NCBI GenBank assembly: GCA_021851875.1
Contig: JAJZQI010000006.1
Location: 1 to 64,000, forward strand
Reading direction: 5' to 3'
Source of the DNA: Pseudomonadota bacterium
Lineage (GTDB): Bacteria > Pseudomonadota > Gammaproteobacteria > Burkholderiales > JAJZQI01
DNA length: 64,000 nucleotides
How positions within the stretch are numbered: position 1 is the stretch's first letter; the number at the start of each line of letters is the position of its first letter. Positions 33,152 to 42,797 of the stretch are shown here, piece by piece. The translations under genes and the position numbers were made by a program. The notes below the pieces were generated by a model. The model was given only the letters and a program-made list of their open reading frames with translations, was not told the DNA's origin and searched no databases.

Positions 33152-35005
33152 TTATTTTCTCTCAACCTGGGAGACATCTCGCACCGCCCCGAATGCGGCC
33201 GAAGTGGTCATTGCCGCATAGGCGCGCAAGGCGGCGGAAACCGCACGTTGGCGGTCGACCGGCCGCCATGCGTCGCGGCCCCTTTGCTCCATGGCGTCAC
33301 GACGGCGCTGCAACTCTTCCGGGCTGATGTCCATATGAATGCGGCGGTTCGGGATATCGATCTCGATGATGTCGCCTTCCTGCACCAGACCGATATTGCC
33401 GCCCTCGGCCGCTTCCGGCGAAACGTGGCCGATACTCAGGCCGGAGGTGCCGCCGGAGAAGCGGCCGTCGGTGATCAGCGCGCAGGCTTTGCCCAGACCC
33501 CTGGACTTGAGGTAGGAAGTCGGGTAAAGCATTTCCTGCATGCCGGGGCCGCCGCGCGGGCCTTCATAGCGGATAATGACGACATCGCCGGCCTTGATGG
33601 CGTCGTGCAGAATCGCTTCCACCGCCGCATCCTGGCTTTCGAAAATGCGCGCCGGGCCGCTGAATTTTAAAATAGACTCGTCCACGCCGGCAGTTTTCAC
33701 AATACAGCCGTCCTGCGCCAGGTTGCCGTACAGCACGGCCAGACCGCCGTCCTTGCTGTAGGCGTGCTGCAGGTCGCGGATACAGCCGCCCGTACGGTCG
33801 TCGTCCAGGGTCGGGTAACGCTGGCTCTGGGAGAACGCCACCTGGGTCGGCACCCCGCCGGGAGCGGCACGGAAAAAGTTCTTCACCGCCTCGTCGGCAG
33901 CGGCTGTCACGTCCCACTTATCCAACGCCTCGCCCAGTGTCGGGCTATGGACAGTTTTGCAGTCGCCATGGATCAGGCCGGCGCGATTGAGTTCCGCCAG
34001 AATGCCGACCACGCCGCCGGCACGGTGCACGTCTTCCATGTGATACTGCTGGGTGGAGGGCGCCACCTTGCACAGGTTCGGCACCTTACGTGACAGGCGG
34101 TCGATGTCGCGCATGGAGAAATCCACGCCGGCTTCGCGCGCCGCCGCCAAGAGGTGCAGCACGGTGTTGGTGGAACCGCCCATGGCGATATCGAGACACA
34201 TGGCGTTTTCAAACGCCTCGAAGGTGGCGATGGAGCGCGGCAGCACGCCGGCATCGTCCTGCTCGTAGTAGCGCTTGGCCAGCTCCACTGCCAGACGGCC
34301 GGCCTTCAGAAACAACTCCTTGCGGTCGCTATGGGTCGCCAGCAGCGAGCCGTTGCCCGGCAGGGACAAGCCCAGCGCCTCGGTCAGGCAGTTCATCGAG
34401 TTGGCGGTAAACATGCCGGAGCAGGAGCCGCAGGTCGGGCAAGCGGAACGCTCGGTCGCCTCGACCTCTTCGTCGGAACACTTGCTGTCGGCCGCCTGCA
34501 CCATGGCATCGACCAGATCCAGCTTGAGGGTCTTGCCGCCCCACACCACCTTGCCGGCCTCCATCGGGCCGCCGGAAACGAATACGGTGGGAATGTTAAG
34601 ACGCATGGCGGCCATCAGCATGCCCGGGGTAATCTTGTCGCAGTTGGAAATGCACACCAGCGCATCGGCGCAGTGGGCATTGACCATATACTCCACCGAG
34701 TCGGCGATCAGGTCGCGCGAGGGCAGGGAATACAGCATGCCGCCGTGCCCCATGGCGATACCGTCGTCCACCGCGATGGTATTGAATTCCTTGGCCACGC
34801 CGCCGGCCGCCTCGATTTCGCGCGCCACCAGCTGGCCCAGGTCTTTCAAATGTACGTGACCGGGCACGAACTGGGTAAAGGAGTTGGCGATGGCGATGAT
34901 GGGCTTTTCAAAGTCGGCATCCTTCATGCCGGTCGCGCGCCACAAGGCGCGGGCGCCCGCCATGTTGCGGCCGGCGGTGGAGGTACGGGAACGATATTGA
35001 GGCAT
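33152..35005 (-). CDS. ilvD: dihydroxy-acid dehydratase
   Basis: Full-length Ilv[39 protein letters not shown]...[16 protein letters not shown]. Confidence 0.98.
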   Translation of the reverse strand: MPQYRSRTSTAGRNMAGARALWRATGMKDADFEKPIIAIANSFTQFVPGHVHLKDLGQLVAREIEAAGGVAKEFNTIAVDDGIAMGHGGMLYSLPSRDLIADSVEYMVNAHCADALVCISNCDKITPGMLMAAMRLNIPTVFVSGGPMEAGKVVWGGKTLKLDLVDAMVQAADSKCSDEEVEATERSACPTCGSCSGMFTANSMNCLTEALGLSLPGNGSLLATHSDRKELFLKAGRLAVELAKRYYEQDDAGVLPRSIATFEAFENAMCLDIAMGGSTNTVLHLLAAAREAGVDFSMRDIDRLSRKVPNLCKVAPSTQQYHMEDVHRAGGVVGILAELNRAGLIHGDCKTVHSPTLGEALDKWDVTAAADEAVKNFFRAAPGGVPTQVAFSQSQRYPTLDDDRTGGCIRDLQHAYSKDGGLAVLYGNLAQDGCIVKTAGVDESILKFSGPARIFESQDAAVEAILHDAIKAGDVVIIRYEGPRGGPGMQEMLYPTSYLKSRGLGKACALITDGRFSGGTSGLSIGHVSPEAAEGGNIGLVQEGDIIEIDIPNRRIHMDISPEELQRRRDAMEQRGRDAWRPVDRQRAVSAALRAYAAMTTSAAFGAVRDVSQVERK

Positions 35006-35131
35006 GGCTGTCCTTTGGCGTGTACACGCCTGACTCTAGGGTTACTGGCAAATCTCGTATAATGTCGGATTTTACCGCAAAAAACCGGCTCTCGCTGCTC
35101 TGCAGCCAACTGATAAATAGGCTTCCAAACC

Positions 35132-35935
35132 ATGTGGGTACATCCACAATTTGACCCCGTTGCAATCGCTATTGGCCCCTTGGCCGTTCGCTGGTACGGC
35201 CTGATGTATCTGGTCGGGTTTATTCTGTTTCTGCTGCTGGGGCACTGGCGCATCCGCAACCAGCCCTGGCATGCGCTGACCGGCAAGGATCTCGACGACC
35301 TGCTGTTCTATGGCGCGCTGGGCGTGGTACTGGGCGGGCGGCTGGGTTATGTGCTGTTTTACATGCCCGACTACTACCTCACAGCCGCTCATTTCAGCGA
35401 AATCCTCGCCGTGTGGAAAGGCGGCATGTCCTTCCACGGCGGCTTTCTCGGCGTGATCACCGCGATGGCGCTGTTTGCCCGCAAAAAACACACCGGCTGG
35501 CTGGTCATCACCGATTTCATCGCCCCGCTGGTCCCGCTGGGCCTGGCGGCGGGGCGCATGGGCAACTTCATCAACGGCGAACTGTGGGGCCGGCCGACCG
35601 ACCTGCCGATCGGCATGATTTTCCCCCAGGTGGACATGCAGCCACGCCACCCGTCACAGCTGTATGAATTCGGCCTGGAGGGCGTCGTCCTGTTCACCGT
35701 GCTGTGGCTGTTTTCCCGCCGGCCACGGCCGGCCGGCGCGGCATCCGGTCTGTTCCTGATCGGCTATGGACTGGCGCGCTTCACCGTCGAATTCGCCCGC
35801 GAGCCGGACAGTTTTCTCGGCTATCTGGCGCTGCACCTGTCCATGGGGCAATGGCTGTCGCTGCCGATGATTTTTGCCGGTCTGGGTCTGCTATACTGGT
35901 CATACCGGCACGAACGGCGGCACCGGCGGCTGTGA
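35132..35935 (+). CDS. lgt: prolipoprotein diacylglyceryl transferase
   Basis: [18 protein letters not shown]...[16 protein letters not shown]...[12 protein letters not shown]. Confidence 0.97.
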   Translation: MWVHPQFDPVAIAIGPLAVRWYGLMYLVGFILFLLLGHWRIRNQPWHALTGKDLDDLLFYGALGVVLGGRLGYVLFYMPDYYLTAAHFSEILAVWKGGMSFHGGFLGVITAMALFARKKHTGWLVITDFIAPLVPLGLAAGRMGNFINGELWGRPTDLPIGMIFPQVDMQPRHPSQLYEFGLEGVVLFTVLWLFSRRPRPAGAASGLFLIGYGLARFTVEFAREPDSFLGYLALHLSMGQWLSLPMIFAGLGLLYWSYRHERRHRRL

Positions 35936-35985
35936 GCCGCTTTTCCACGGCGGTTTCCCCACCCACGACAGGAGGACACGACTGA

Positions 35986-36465
35986 ATGGATAACAATGGC
36001 GCACGCGCCGGCATCCATTTCGGTCTGACCTCCGGCGTCATCACCACGCTGGGGCTGATTGTTGGCCTGCACGCGGGCACCCACTCCAGCCTGGCCGTGA
36101 TCGGCGGTATCGTCACCATCGCCATCGCCGATGCGCTGTCCGATGCGCTGGGCATTCACATTTCCAAGGAATCCGAAGGCAGCCTGACGGAAAGACAGAT
36201 CTGGCAGGCCACCCTGGCGACTTTTCTGGCCAAATTTTTCATGGCCGCCACCTTTCTCCTGCCCATTTTGCTGCTTCCCCTCAACCATGCCATCCTGACC
36301 AGCATCGCCTGGGGTGTGCTGGTGATCGGCCTGCTCAGCGGGCAAATGGCGCGCGACCAGCATGTCCGAAGCTGGCCGGTCATTGCCGAGCATGTCGGCA
36401 TCGCGCTGCTGGTCGTGGTGGTCACCCACTTCGTCGGTGATGCCGTGGCGCTGATTTTTGCCTGA
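35986..36465 (+). CDS. VIT/CCC1-like membrane transporter family protein
   Basis: GIHFGLTSGVITTLGLIVGLHAGTHSSLAVIGGIVTIAIADALSDALGIHISKESEG resembles VIT-family TM1-2 signature. Confidence 0.75.
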   Translation: MDNNGARAGIHFGLTSGVITTLGLIVGLHAGTHSSLAVIGGIVTIAIADALSDALGIHISKESEGSLTERQIWQATLATFLAKFFMAATFLLPILLLPLNHAILTSIAWGVLVIGLLSGQMARDQHVRSWPVIAEHVGIALLVVVVTHFVGDAVALIFA

Positions 36466-36483
36466 AATTTGTCCTTTACATTA

Positions 36484-36502
36484 TTTAGATATTGTCTAAA
36501 TT
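36484..36502. promoter_or_regulatory. perfect palindrome (operator candidate) upstream of rubrerythrin
   Basis: ATTTAGA-TATTG-TCTAAAT: 7-bp perfect inverted arms, 54 nt before the ATG. Confidence 0.6.
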
Positions 36503-36555
36503 GAAAAGGGGGATGAATGTTCGTCCCTTTCATTTTCTTATACGGAGGTCGAATC

Positions 36556-36975
36556 ATGGCATTGAAAGGCAGCAAGACCGAACAGAACCTGAAAGACGCG
36601 TTTGCCGGCGAATCGCAGGCCAACCGCCGCTATCTTTATTTTGCATCCAAAGCCGACGTGGAAGGCTACAACGACGTTGCCGCGCTGTTCCGCTCCACCG
36701 CAGAAGGCGAAACCGGCCATGCCCACGGCCATCTGGAATATCTGGAACAGTGCGGCGACCCGGCCACCGGTCTGCCGTTCGGCTCCACCACCAACAACCT
36801 GAAAACCGCTGTGGCCGGTGAAACCCACGAGTACACCGACATGTACCCGGGCATGGCCAAAACCGCGCGCGAGGAAGGCTTCGGCGAAATCGCCGACTGG
36901 TTCGAAACGCTGGCCAAGGCCGAGCGCTCACACGCCAACCGCTACCAGCGCGCGCTGGATGAAATGGGCTCCTGA
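36556..36975 (+). CDS. rubrerythrin (di-iron four-helix domain only, no rubredoxin domain)
   Basis: [59 protein letters not shown]; no CxxC motif in the protein. Confidence 0.95.
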   Translation: MALKGSKTEQNLKDAFAGESQANRRYLYFASKADVEGYNDVAALFRSTAEGETGHAHGHLEYLEQCGDPATGLPFGSTTNNLKTAVAGETHEYTDMYPGMAKTAREEGFGEIADWFETLAKAERSHANRYQRALDEMGS

Positions 36976-37052
36976 CCCGGCCGCAATAATAAGGGGGCGG
37001 AATCGCGCCCCCAACCTCGCCCGCGCCTAACACATTCGATTTGGAGGACAGC

Positions 37053-38387
37053 ATGGCGACACCGCCGCGCGAAGGCAATCTGCAAGCGCCTACCCGACAC
37101 CCGCTGGATTGGCAGAGCCCCGATTTTTACGATCAGGACTCGCTCTTTACCGAGCTGGAACGCGTTTTTGAAATCTGCCACGGCTGCCGCCGCTGCGTCA
37201 GTCTGTGCAATGCTTTTCCCACCCTTTTTGATCTGATTGATGCCGCTCCCACCTTTGAGCTGGACAGCGTCGACAAAAACAATTTCTGGCAGGTCGTCGA
37301 CCACTGTTACCTGTGCGACCTGTGCTACATGACCAAATGCCCTTACGTGCCGCCGCACGAATGGAATCTCGACTTCCCGCACACCATGCTGCGGGCCAAG
37401 GCGGTCAAATACAAGCAAGGCGATGTGAAGCTGCGCGACCGCATCCTCACCAGCACCGACACGGTCGGTTCGCTGGTGGGCATTCCGGTGGTGGCACAGG
37501 CCGTCAATGCGGCCAATCAAAGCGGACCCGTCCGCAAGGTGCTGCAAGCCGTGCTTGGCGTGCACGAGCACGCCAAGCTGCCGCAATACCACAGCAATAC
37601 CCTGCGCAAACGCCTGGACGGCCACAGCAGTTCCCTGTCGCCCGAGCCGGCCGGCCGCACACGCGGCAAAGTGGCGCTGTTCGCCACCTGCTACATGAAC
37701 CGCAACGAACCGGCGCCGGCGGAAGATATGGTGGCAGTATTCGAACACAACGGCATCCCGGTGCGCCTGACCGAAAAGGAACGCTGCTGCGGCATGCCCA
37801 AGCTGGAACTGGGCAATCTGGAAGCCGTGCGGGAAGCGAAGGAAGTCAACATTCCCATTCTGGCCAAACTGGTGGACGAAGGCTGGGACCTTACGGCACT
37901 GGTACCGTCCTGCGTATTGATGTTCAAGCAGGAGCTGCCGCTCATGTTTCCGGACGATGCCAACGTGCAAAAGGTCAAGGCCGCCTTCTTCGACCCGTTT
38001 GAATACCTGATGCTGCGGCACAAGGACGGCAGGCTTAAAACCGACTTCCGCCAGGGACTGGGCAAAGTCGCCTACCATGCGGCCTGCCACCAGCGGGTGC
38101 AGAACATCGGGCCCAAGACGCGCGAGCTGCTGTCGCTGATTCCCGATACGGAAGTCGACATCATCGAGCGCTGTTCGGGCCATGACGGTACTTATGCCGT
38201 CAAAACCGAATGCCACGCCATCGCCATGAAAATCGTCCAGCCGGTGGTTGACCGGGTGCGGCAGGCACAGGTACAACATTACGGCAGCGACTGCGCCATG
38301 GCGGGTCACCATATCGAAAACGGCCTGAACGACGGGCGCGCCGTGGAACACCCCATTTCCATGCTGCGCACCGCCTATGGCATCTGA
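37053..38387 (+). CDS. (Fe-S)-binding CCG-domain protein (HdrD/GlpC-like)
   Basis: CHGCRRCVSLC and CYLCDLCYMTKC 4Fe-4S motifs; CCGMPKLELG and variant CSGHDGTYAVK CCG-type motifs. Start uncertain: ORF-track ATG is 37041, ATG at 37053 (MATPPREG) has the better-placed GGAGG. Confidence 0.88.
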   Translation: MATPPREGNLQAPTRHPLDWQSPDFYDQDSLFTELERVFEICHGCRRCVSLCNAFPTLFDLIDAAPTFELDSVDKNNFWQVVDHCYLCDLCYMTKCPYVPPHEWNLDFPHTMLRAKAVKYKQGDVKLRDRILTSTDTVGSLVGIPVVAQAVNAANQSGPVRKVLQAVLGVHEHAKLPQYHSNTLRKRLDGHSSSLSPEPAGRTRGKVALFATCYMNRNEPAPAEDMVAVFEHNGIPVRLTEKERCCGMPKLELGNLEAVREAKEVNIPILAKLVDEGWDLTALVPSCVLMFKQELPLMFPDDANVQKVKAAFFDPFEYLMLRHKDGRLKTDFRQGLGKVAYHAACHQRVQNIGPKTRELLSLIPDTEVDIIERCSGHDGTYAVKTECHAIAMKIVQPVVDRVRQAQVQHYGSDCAMAGHHIENGLNDGRAVEHPISMLRTAYGI

Positions 38388-38397
38388 CGGAGGCCTC

Positions 38398-38982
38398 ATG
38401 TCCAAGCTCACACACGAAAATCTCTTCAGCCTTGAACAGTATGCCCGCCTGCGCCCGGAATTTCGCGCCAAGGTGATCGAGCACAAGAAGAACCGCCGGC
38501 TGCCGCTGGGCGAACATGCCGCCCTGTATTTCGAAGACGCCCTCACCATGCAGTACCAGGTGCAGGAAATGCTGCGCATCGAGCGCATTTTCGAACCGGC
38601 AGGCATTCAGGCCGAACTGGACGTGTACAACCCGCTCATCCCCGACGGGCGCAACTGGAAAGCCACCTTCATGCTGGAATACGACGACGTGGACGAACGC
38701 AAGGCGGCATTGGCCGGGCTGATCGGCGTGGAACGGGCAATCTGGCTGCAAGTGGGCGAGTTTCCCCGCGTTCATCCCGTCGCCAACGAAGACTTGCCGC
38801 GCGAAACCGAAGACAAAACGGCCTCGGTGCATTTCGTCCGCTTTGAACTGACGCCGGACATGGTCGCCGCCGTCAAGGGCGGCAGCCCGATCCGCGCCGG
38901 CATCGATCATCCGGCCTATCAGGTCGGCACCAGCGTGCCGCCCGCCGTGCGGACTTCCCTGGCGGAAGATCTGAACCCCTAA
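38398..38982 (+). CDS. DUF3501 family protein
   Basis: LFSLEQYARLRPEFRAKVIEHKKNRRLPLGEHAALYFEDALTMQYQVQEMLRIERIFEPAGIQAELDVYNPLIPDGRNWKATFMLEY; in operon with rubrerythrin/CCG protein. Confidence 0.85.
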   Translation: MSKLTHENLFSLEQYARLRPEFRAKVIEHKKNRRLPLGEHAALYFEDALTMQYQVQEMLRIERIFEPAGIQAELDVYNPLIPDGRNWKATFMLEYDDVDERKAALAGLIGVERAIWLQVGEFPRVHPVANEDLPRETEDKTASVHFVRFELTPDMVAAVKGGSPIRAGIDHPAYQVGTSVPPAVRTSLAEDLNP

Positions 38983-39005
38983 GTAAGTCATCCAAGGAGA
39001 ACAAC

Positions 39006-39569
39006 ATGACCAAGAAAAATAAACCCGCAACCGCCGGATCGTTCCTGACCGACATCACCGAGCTGCGCGCCCGCGCCCGCAAGCACATTGAGGACGGCGC
39101 GGTGACGGCGGGCTACCAGGCCGATCGCGCCACCGTGGTCAAGCTGCTGAATGAAGCCCTGGCGACGGAGCTGGTGTGCATCCTGCGTTACAAGCGGCAT
39201 TACTTCATGGCCAGCGGCATCAACGCCGACGCGGTGGCACAAGAGTTTCTACAGCACGCCAACGAGGAGCAGGGCCACGCCGACTTGATCGCGGCCCGCA
39301 TCGTCCAGCTCAAGGGCGAGCCCAATTTCAGCCCGGAGGGCCTGGCCACGCGCAGTCATGCGGAATATGTCGAGGGCGGCAGCCTGCTGGAAATGATCAG
39401 GGAAGACCTGGTGGCGGAACGGATCGCCATCGACAGTTACGGCGAGATGATCCGTTATATCGGCGACAAGGACATCACCACCCGCCGTATGCTGGAAGGC
39501 ATTCTGGCGATGGAAGAGGAGCACGCGGACGATCTTTCCAGCCTGCTGGAAGATCTGCAGAAGAAATAA
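39006..39569 (+). CDS. ferritin-like / bacterioferritin-type di-iron protein
   Basis: LLNEALATELVCILRYKRHYFMASG...EFLQHANEEQGHADLIAARIVQLKGEPNF...DLVAERIAIDSYGEMIRYIGDKDITTRRMLEGILAMEEEHADDL with E/ExxH ligands. Confidence 0.9.
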   Translation: MTKKNKPATAGSFLTDITELRARARKHIEDGAVTAGYQADRATVVKLLNEALATELVCILRYKRHYFMASGINADAVAQEFLQHANEEQGHADLIAARIVQLKGEPNFSPEGLATRSHAEYVEGGSLLEMIREDLVAERIAIDSYGEMIRYIGDKDITTRRMLEGILAMEEEHADDLSSLLEDLQKK

Positions 39570-39613
39570 TTAAACCGTTTCGCCGACGGGCGGAAAAAGT
39601 GTCATGAACTGAA

Positions 39614-39943
39614 TCAGCCCGCCAGCTGTTTTTCGATGCGGCAGGCGAATACCGTCATCTCCTTGGCGGCCTGCAGATCGCCGTGGTTTTGCGCAACCTC
39701 GATCCCGTCGCGGTAAGTCTGCAATGCCTCGGTCAGCTTGCCCTGCTGCTCGTACGCCTTGGCCAGCAGCTTCCAGGCGGCGGAATAATCCCGCTTTTGT
39801 CCGATTGCCGCGCTCAAATGCTCTATCGCCTTGTCCGGCGCGCCGGCCTGCAAATAGCCCTGGCCCAGACCGAAGCGCAGCATGGGGCTGTCCTTGCCCT
39901 GCGTCAGCATGGCTTCGAAATTCTCGATGATTTTCGTGCTCAT
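39614..39943 (-). CDS. TPR-repeat protein
   Basis: MLRFGLGQGYLQAGAPDKAIEHLSAAIGQKRDYSAAWKLLAKAYEQQGKLTEALQTYRDGIEVA. Confidence 0.85.
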   Translation of the reverse strand: MSTKIIENFEAMLTQGKDSPMLRFGLGQGYLQAGAPDKAIEHLSAAIGQKRDYSAAWKLLAKAYEQQGKLTEALQTYRDGIEVAQNHGDLQAAKEMTVFACRIEKQLAG

Positions 39944-41400
39944 TATTTCCGCCAGAAAGCCGGTGTCAGCACCACCAGCAGGGTAAACAGCTCCAACCGT
40001 CCGAGCAGCATGGCGAAGGTGCACACCCAGGTCTGCAGATCGCTCAGACCGGCAAAAGTCGTTGCCGGGCCGACTTCGTTCAAGCCCGGCCCGGTATTGT
40101 TGATGCTGGCGATCACGGCCGAAAAGGCCGTCAACGGCTCAAGACCGGACGCCATCATGATCAGCGTCATGCTGACGATGCTGACGATGTAGATGAAAAA
40201 GAACGCCAGCACGGCGTAAATGATCTTGTTCTGCACCACCACGCCGTCCAGTTTGGCCTGTACGATGGCGTTGGGGTGAATGATGCGGAGAAACTCCTTG
40301 TACACCTGCTTGTACAGGATCAGCGCCCGGATCATCTTGATGCCGCCGCCGGTCGAACCCGAGCTGGTGGCAAAGCTGCACAGAAACAGCATCCACATGG
40401 GCGCGAACATGGGCCAGATGTTGTAGTCGGTAGAAGCAAATCCGGTGGTGGTGGCAATGGAAACCACATTGAACAAGGCATAACGGAAGGCGCTAGGCAG
40501 GTCCGGGTAGACATGCTCGCCCCACAAATAGAGGGTGAGCATAACCACGCTCAGCAGCGTCACGCCGATAAAATAACGCGCCTCCACATCATGCTTATAG
40601 GGATTGACGCCGCGGCTTCTGACCGCCATGAAATGGGTGGCGAAGTTGATACCGGCGATCAGCATGAAGATCACGCCCACCGCTTCGATCCTGGGGGAAT
40701 TGAAATAACCGAAACTGGCGTCATGCGAGGAAAACCCGCCCAAGCCCATGGTGGAAAAAGCATGCATGACGGCATCAAACAGCGTCATGCCGGCCCACCA
40801 GTAACTGGTAATACAGGCGATGGTAATGCCTGCATACACCAGCCACAGGCCCTTGGCCGTCTCGGTGATGCGCGGCGTCAGCTGACTGTCTTTCATCGGT
40901 CCCGGTGTTTCGGCCTTGTAGATCTGCCGGCCGCCGATGCCCAGCAGCGGCAGAATGGCCACCACCAGCACGATAATGCCCATACCGCCCAGCCAGACCA
41001 TCTCGCCACGCCACAGGTTGAGCGACTGCGGCAACCGATCGAGGCCGACCAGCACCGTTGACCCGGTTGTCGTCAGGCCGGACATGGCTTCGAAATAGGC
41101 GTCTGTGAAGCTCAGGCCTGGCAGGTAAAGCATCAGCGGCAAGCCGCCCAGCGCCGGCAATACCGTCCAGACCACGACCACCAGCAAAAATCCGTCGCGT
41201 ACCTTGAGGTCTTTGCTCGCGCCGCGCGTCAGCAACCAGAGGAGAAAACCCGCTGCCAGGGTGATCAGCATGGCATGGCTGAGGGCGACGCGCGCCGCAT
41301 CGTGCTCGCCCAGTGCCAGGCCCAAGGGCAACAGCATGGTGGCGGCGAACAGCACGATGACCATGCTCAGTACATGCAGGACCGGAAACGCTTTGTGCAT
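39943..41400 (-). CDS. trkH: Trk potassium uptake system protein TrkH
   Basis: FEAMSGLTTTGSTVL...STGGGIKMIR selectivity-filter motifs. Confidence 0.96.
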   Translation of the reverse strand: MHKAFPVLHVLSMVIVLFAATMLLPLGLALGEHDAARVALSHAMLITLAAGFLLWLLTRGASKDLKVRDGFLLVVVVWTVLPALGGLPLMLYLPGLSFTDAYFEAMSGLTTTGSTVLVGLDRLPQSLNLWRGEMVWLGGMGIIVLVVAILPLLGIGGRQIYKAETPGPMKDSQLTPRITETAKGLWLVYAGITIACITSYWWAGMTLFDAVMHAFSTMGLGGFSSHDASFGYFNSPRIEAVGVIFMLIAGINFATHFMAVRSRGVNPYKHDVEARYFIGVTLLSVVMLTLYLWGEHVYPDLPSAFRYALFNVVSIATTTGFASTDYNIWPMFAPMWMLFLCSFATSSGSTGGGIKMIRALILYKQVYKEFLRIIHPNAIVQAKLDGVVVQNKIIYAVLAFFFIYIVSIVSMTLIMMASGLEPLTAFSAVIASINNTGPGLNEVGPATTFAGLSDLQTWVCTFAMLLGRLELFTLLVVLTPAFWRK

Positions 41401-41423
41401 GAATTAATCGCTGTGTCTGTCGG

Positions 41424-42797
41424 CTAGAAGAAGCCGAAACCGACCTGAAAGAGTTTTTCGATTTGCGGAATCATGCGCTTGTTCAGCACGAACACGATGA
41501 CATGATCCTCCGCCTGGATAATCGTATCATGGTGGGCGATCAATACTTCACCGTTGCGCACAATGGCGCCGATGGTGGCTCCCTTGGGCAGATTGAGCTG
41601 TTCGATACGGCGTCCGACCACTTTCGAGGTTTTCGGGTCGCCGTGCACGATCAGTTCAATGGCTTCCGCCGCGCCGCGGCGCAAGGAGTGCACAACGCGA
41701 ATATCGCCCTGCCGCACATGGGACAGCAAGGGGCCGATGGTGGCATGCGCCGGCGAAATGGCCACATCGATCTGGCCGCTTTGCACCAGATCGACATAGG
41801 AACTGCGGTTGATCAGCGCGATCACCTTGAGTGCGCCCATGCGCTTGGCCATCAGCGCCGCCATGATGTTGTCTTCATCGTTGCTGGTAAGGGCGCAGAA
41901 CACATCCATGTCCTCGATGTTTTCCTCGTGCAGCAAGTCTTCGTCGGTTGCCTCGCCCTCCAATACCAGCGTACGGTTCAATTCGGCCGCCAGCCGCGTG
42001 CTGTTTTTGCGGTTGTGGTCGATCAGCTTGACGCGGTAATGCTTTTCCAACGCCTTGGCCAAACGCCGCCCGGTGTTGCCGCCGCCGGCGATCATGACAT
42101 TGCCGACCGGCTTGTCTTCGCGGCCCAGCTCCAGCAATACATCGCGAATATGCTCGCGTGCGGCGATGAAGAACACCTCATCGCCGTGCTCGATAATAGT
42201 CGTGCCTTCCGGCGCAATCGGCCGGTTCTGGCGATAAATGGCGGCCACCCGTGTGTCGATATGGGGCATGTGGCGGCGCAGCTCCTGCAGCTGGTGGCCC
42301 ACCAGCGGGCCGCCGAAGTAGGCCCGCACGGCCACCAGACGCACCAGCCCATCGGCAAAATCCAGCACCTGCAGCGCTTCGGGCACTTCGATCAGTTTCT
42401 GGATATAGTTGGTCAGCTCTTGCTCGGGACTGATGATATGGTCTACTGCCAGGTTTTCACTGGCAAAGATTTCCGGATGCCGCATGTAATCATCCGAGCG
42501 GATGCGGGCAATTTTGGTCGGCACATTGAACAAGGCGCCGGCAATCTTGCACGCCAGCATATTGGTTTCGTCGTTCATGGTCACCGCCACCAGCATGTCC
42601 GCATCGTCTATGCCGGCTTGCTGCAATACGGCGGGGGAGGAGGCCTGGCCGACGACGGTGCGCAGGTCAAACCGGTCGCGCAGGGAGGCAAGGCGGGTAT
42701 CGTCAACATCGACCACGGTGATATCGTTGTCTTCCGTCACCAGGTTTTCGGCCAGTGAAGAGCCGACCTGGCCCGCTCCCAGAATAACGATTTTCAT
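41424..42797 (-). CDS. trkA: Trk potassium transporter NAD-binding protein TrkA
   Basis: MKIVILGAGQVGSSLAENLVTEDNDITVVD and second RCK domain MIAGGGNTGRRLAKALE. Confidence 0.97.
   Translation of the reverse strand: MKIVILGAGQVGSSLAENLVTEDNDITVVDVDDTRLASLRDRFDLRTVVGQASSPAVLQQAGIDDADMLVAVTMNDETNMLACKIAGALFNVPTKIARIRSDDYMRHPEIFASENLAVDHIISPEQELTNYIQKLIEVPEALQVLDFADGLVRLVAVRAYFGGPLVGHQLQELRRHMPHIDTRVAAIYRQNRPIAPEGTTIIEHGDEVFFIAAREHIRDVLLELGREDKPVGNVMIAGGGNTGRRLAKALEKHYRVKLIDHNRKNSTRLAAELNRTLVLEGEATDEDLLHEENIEDMDVFCALTSNDEDNIMAALMAKRMGALKVIALINRSSYVDLVQSGQIDVAISPAHATIGPLLSHVRQGDIRVVHSLRRGAAEAIELIVHGDPKTSKVVGRRIEQLNLPKGATIGAIVRNGEVLIAHHDTIIQAEDHVIVFVLNKRMIPQIEKLFQVGFGFF

Noticed and set aside
36942-38606. 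554-aa minus-strand ORF
   Set aside because: Antisense to the CCG-domain Fe-S gene; no recognised domain.
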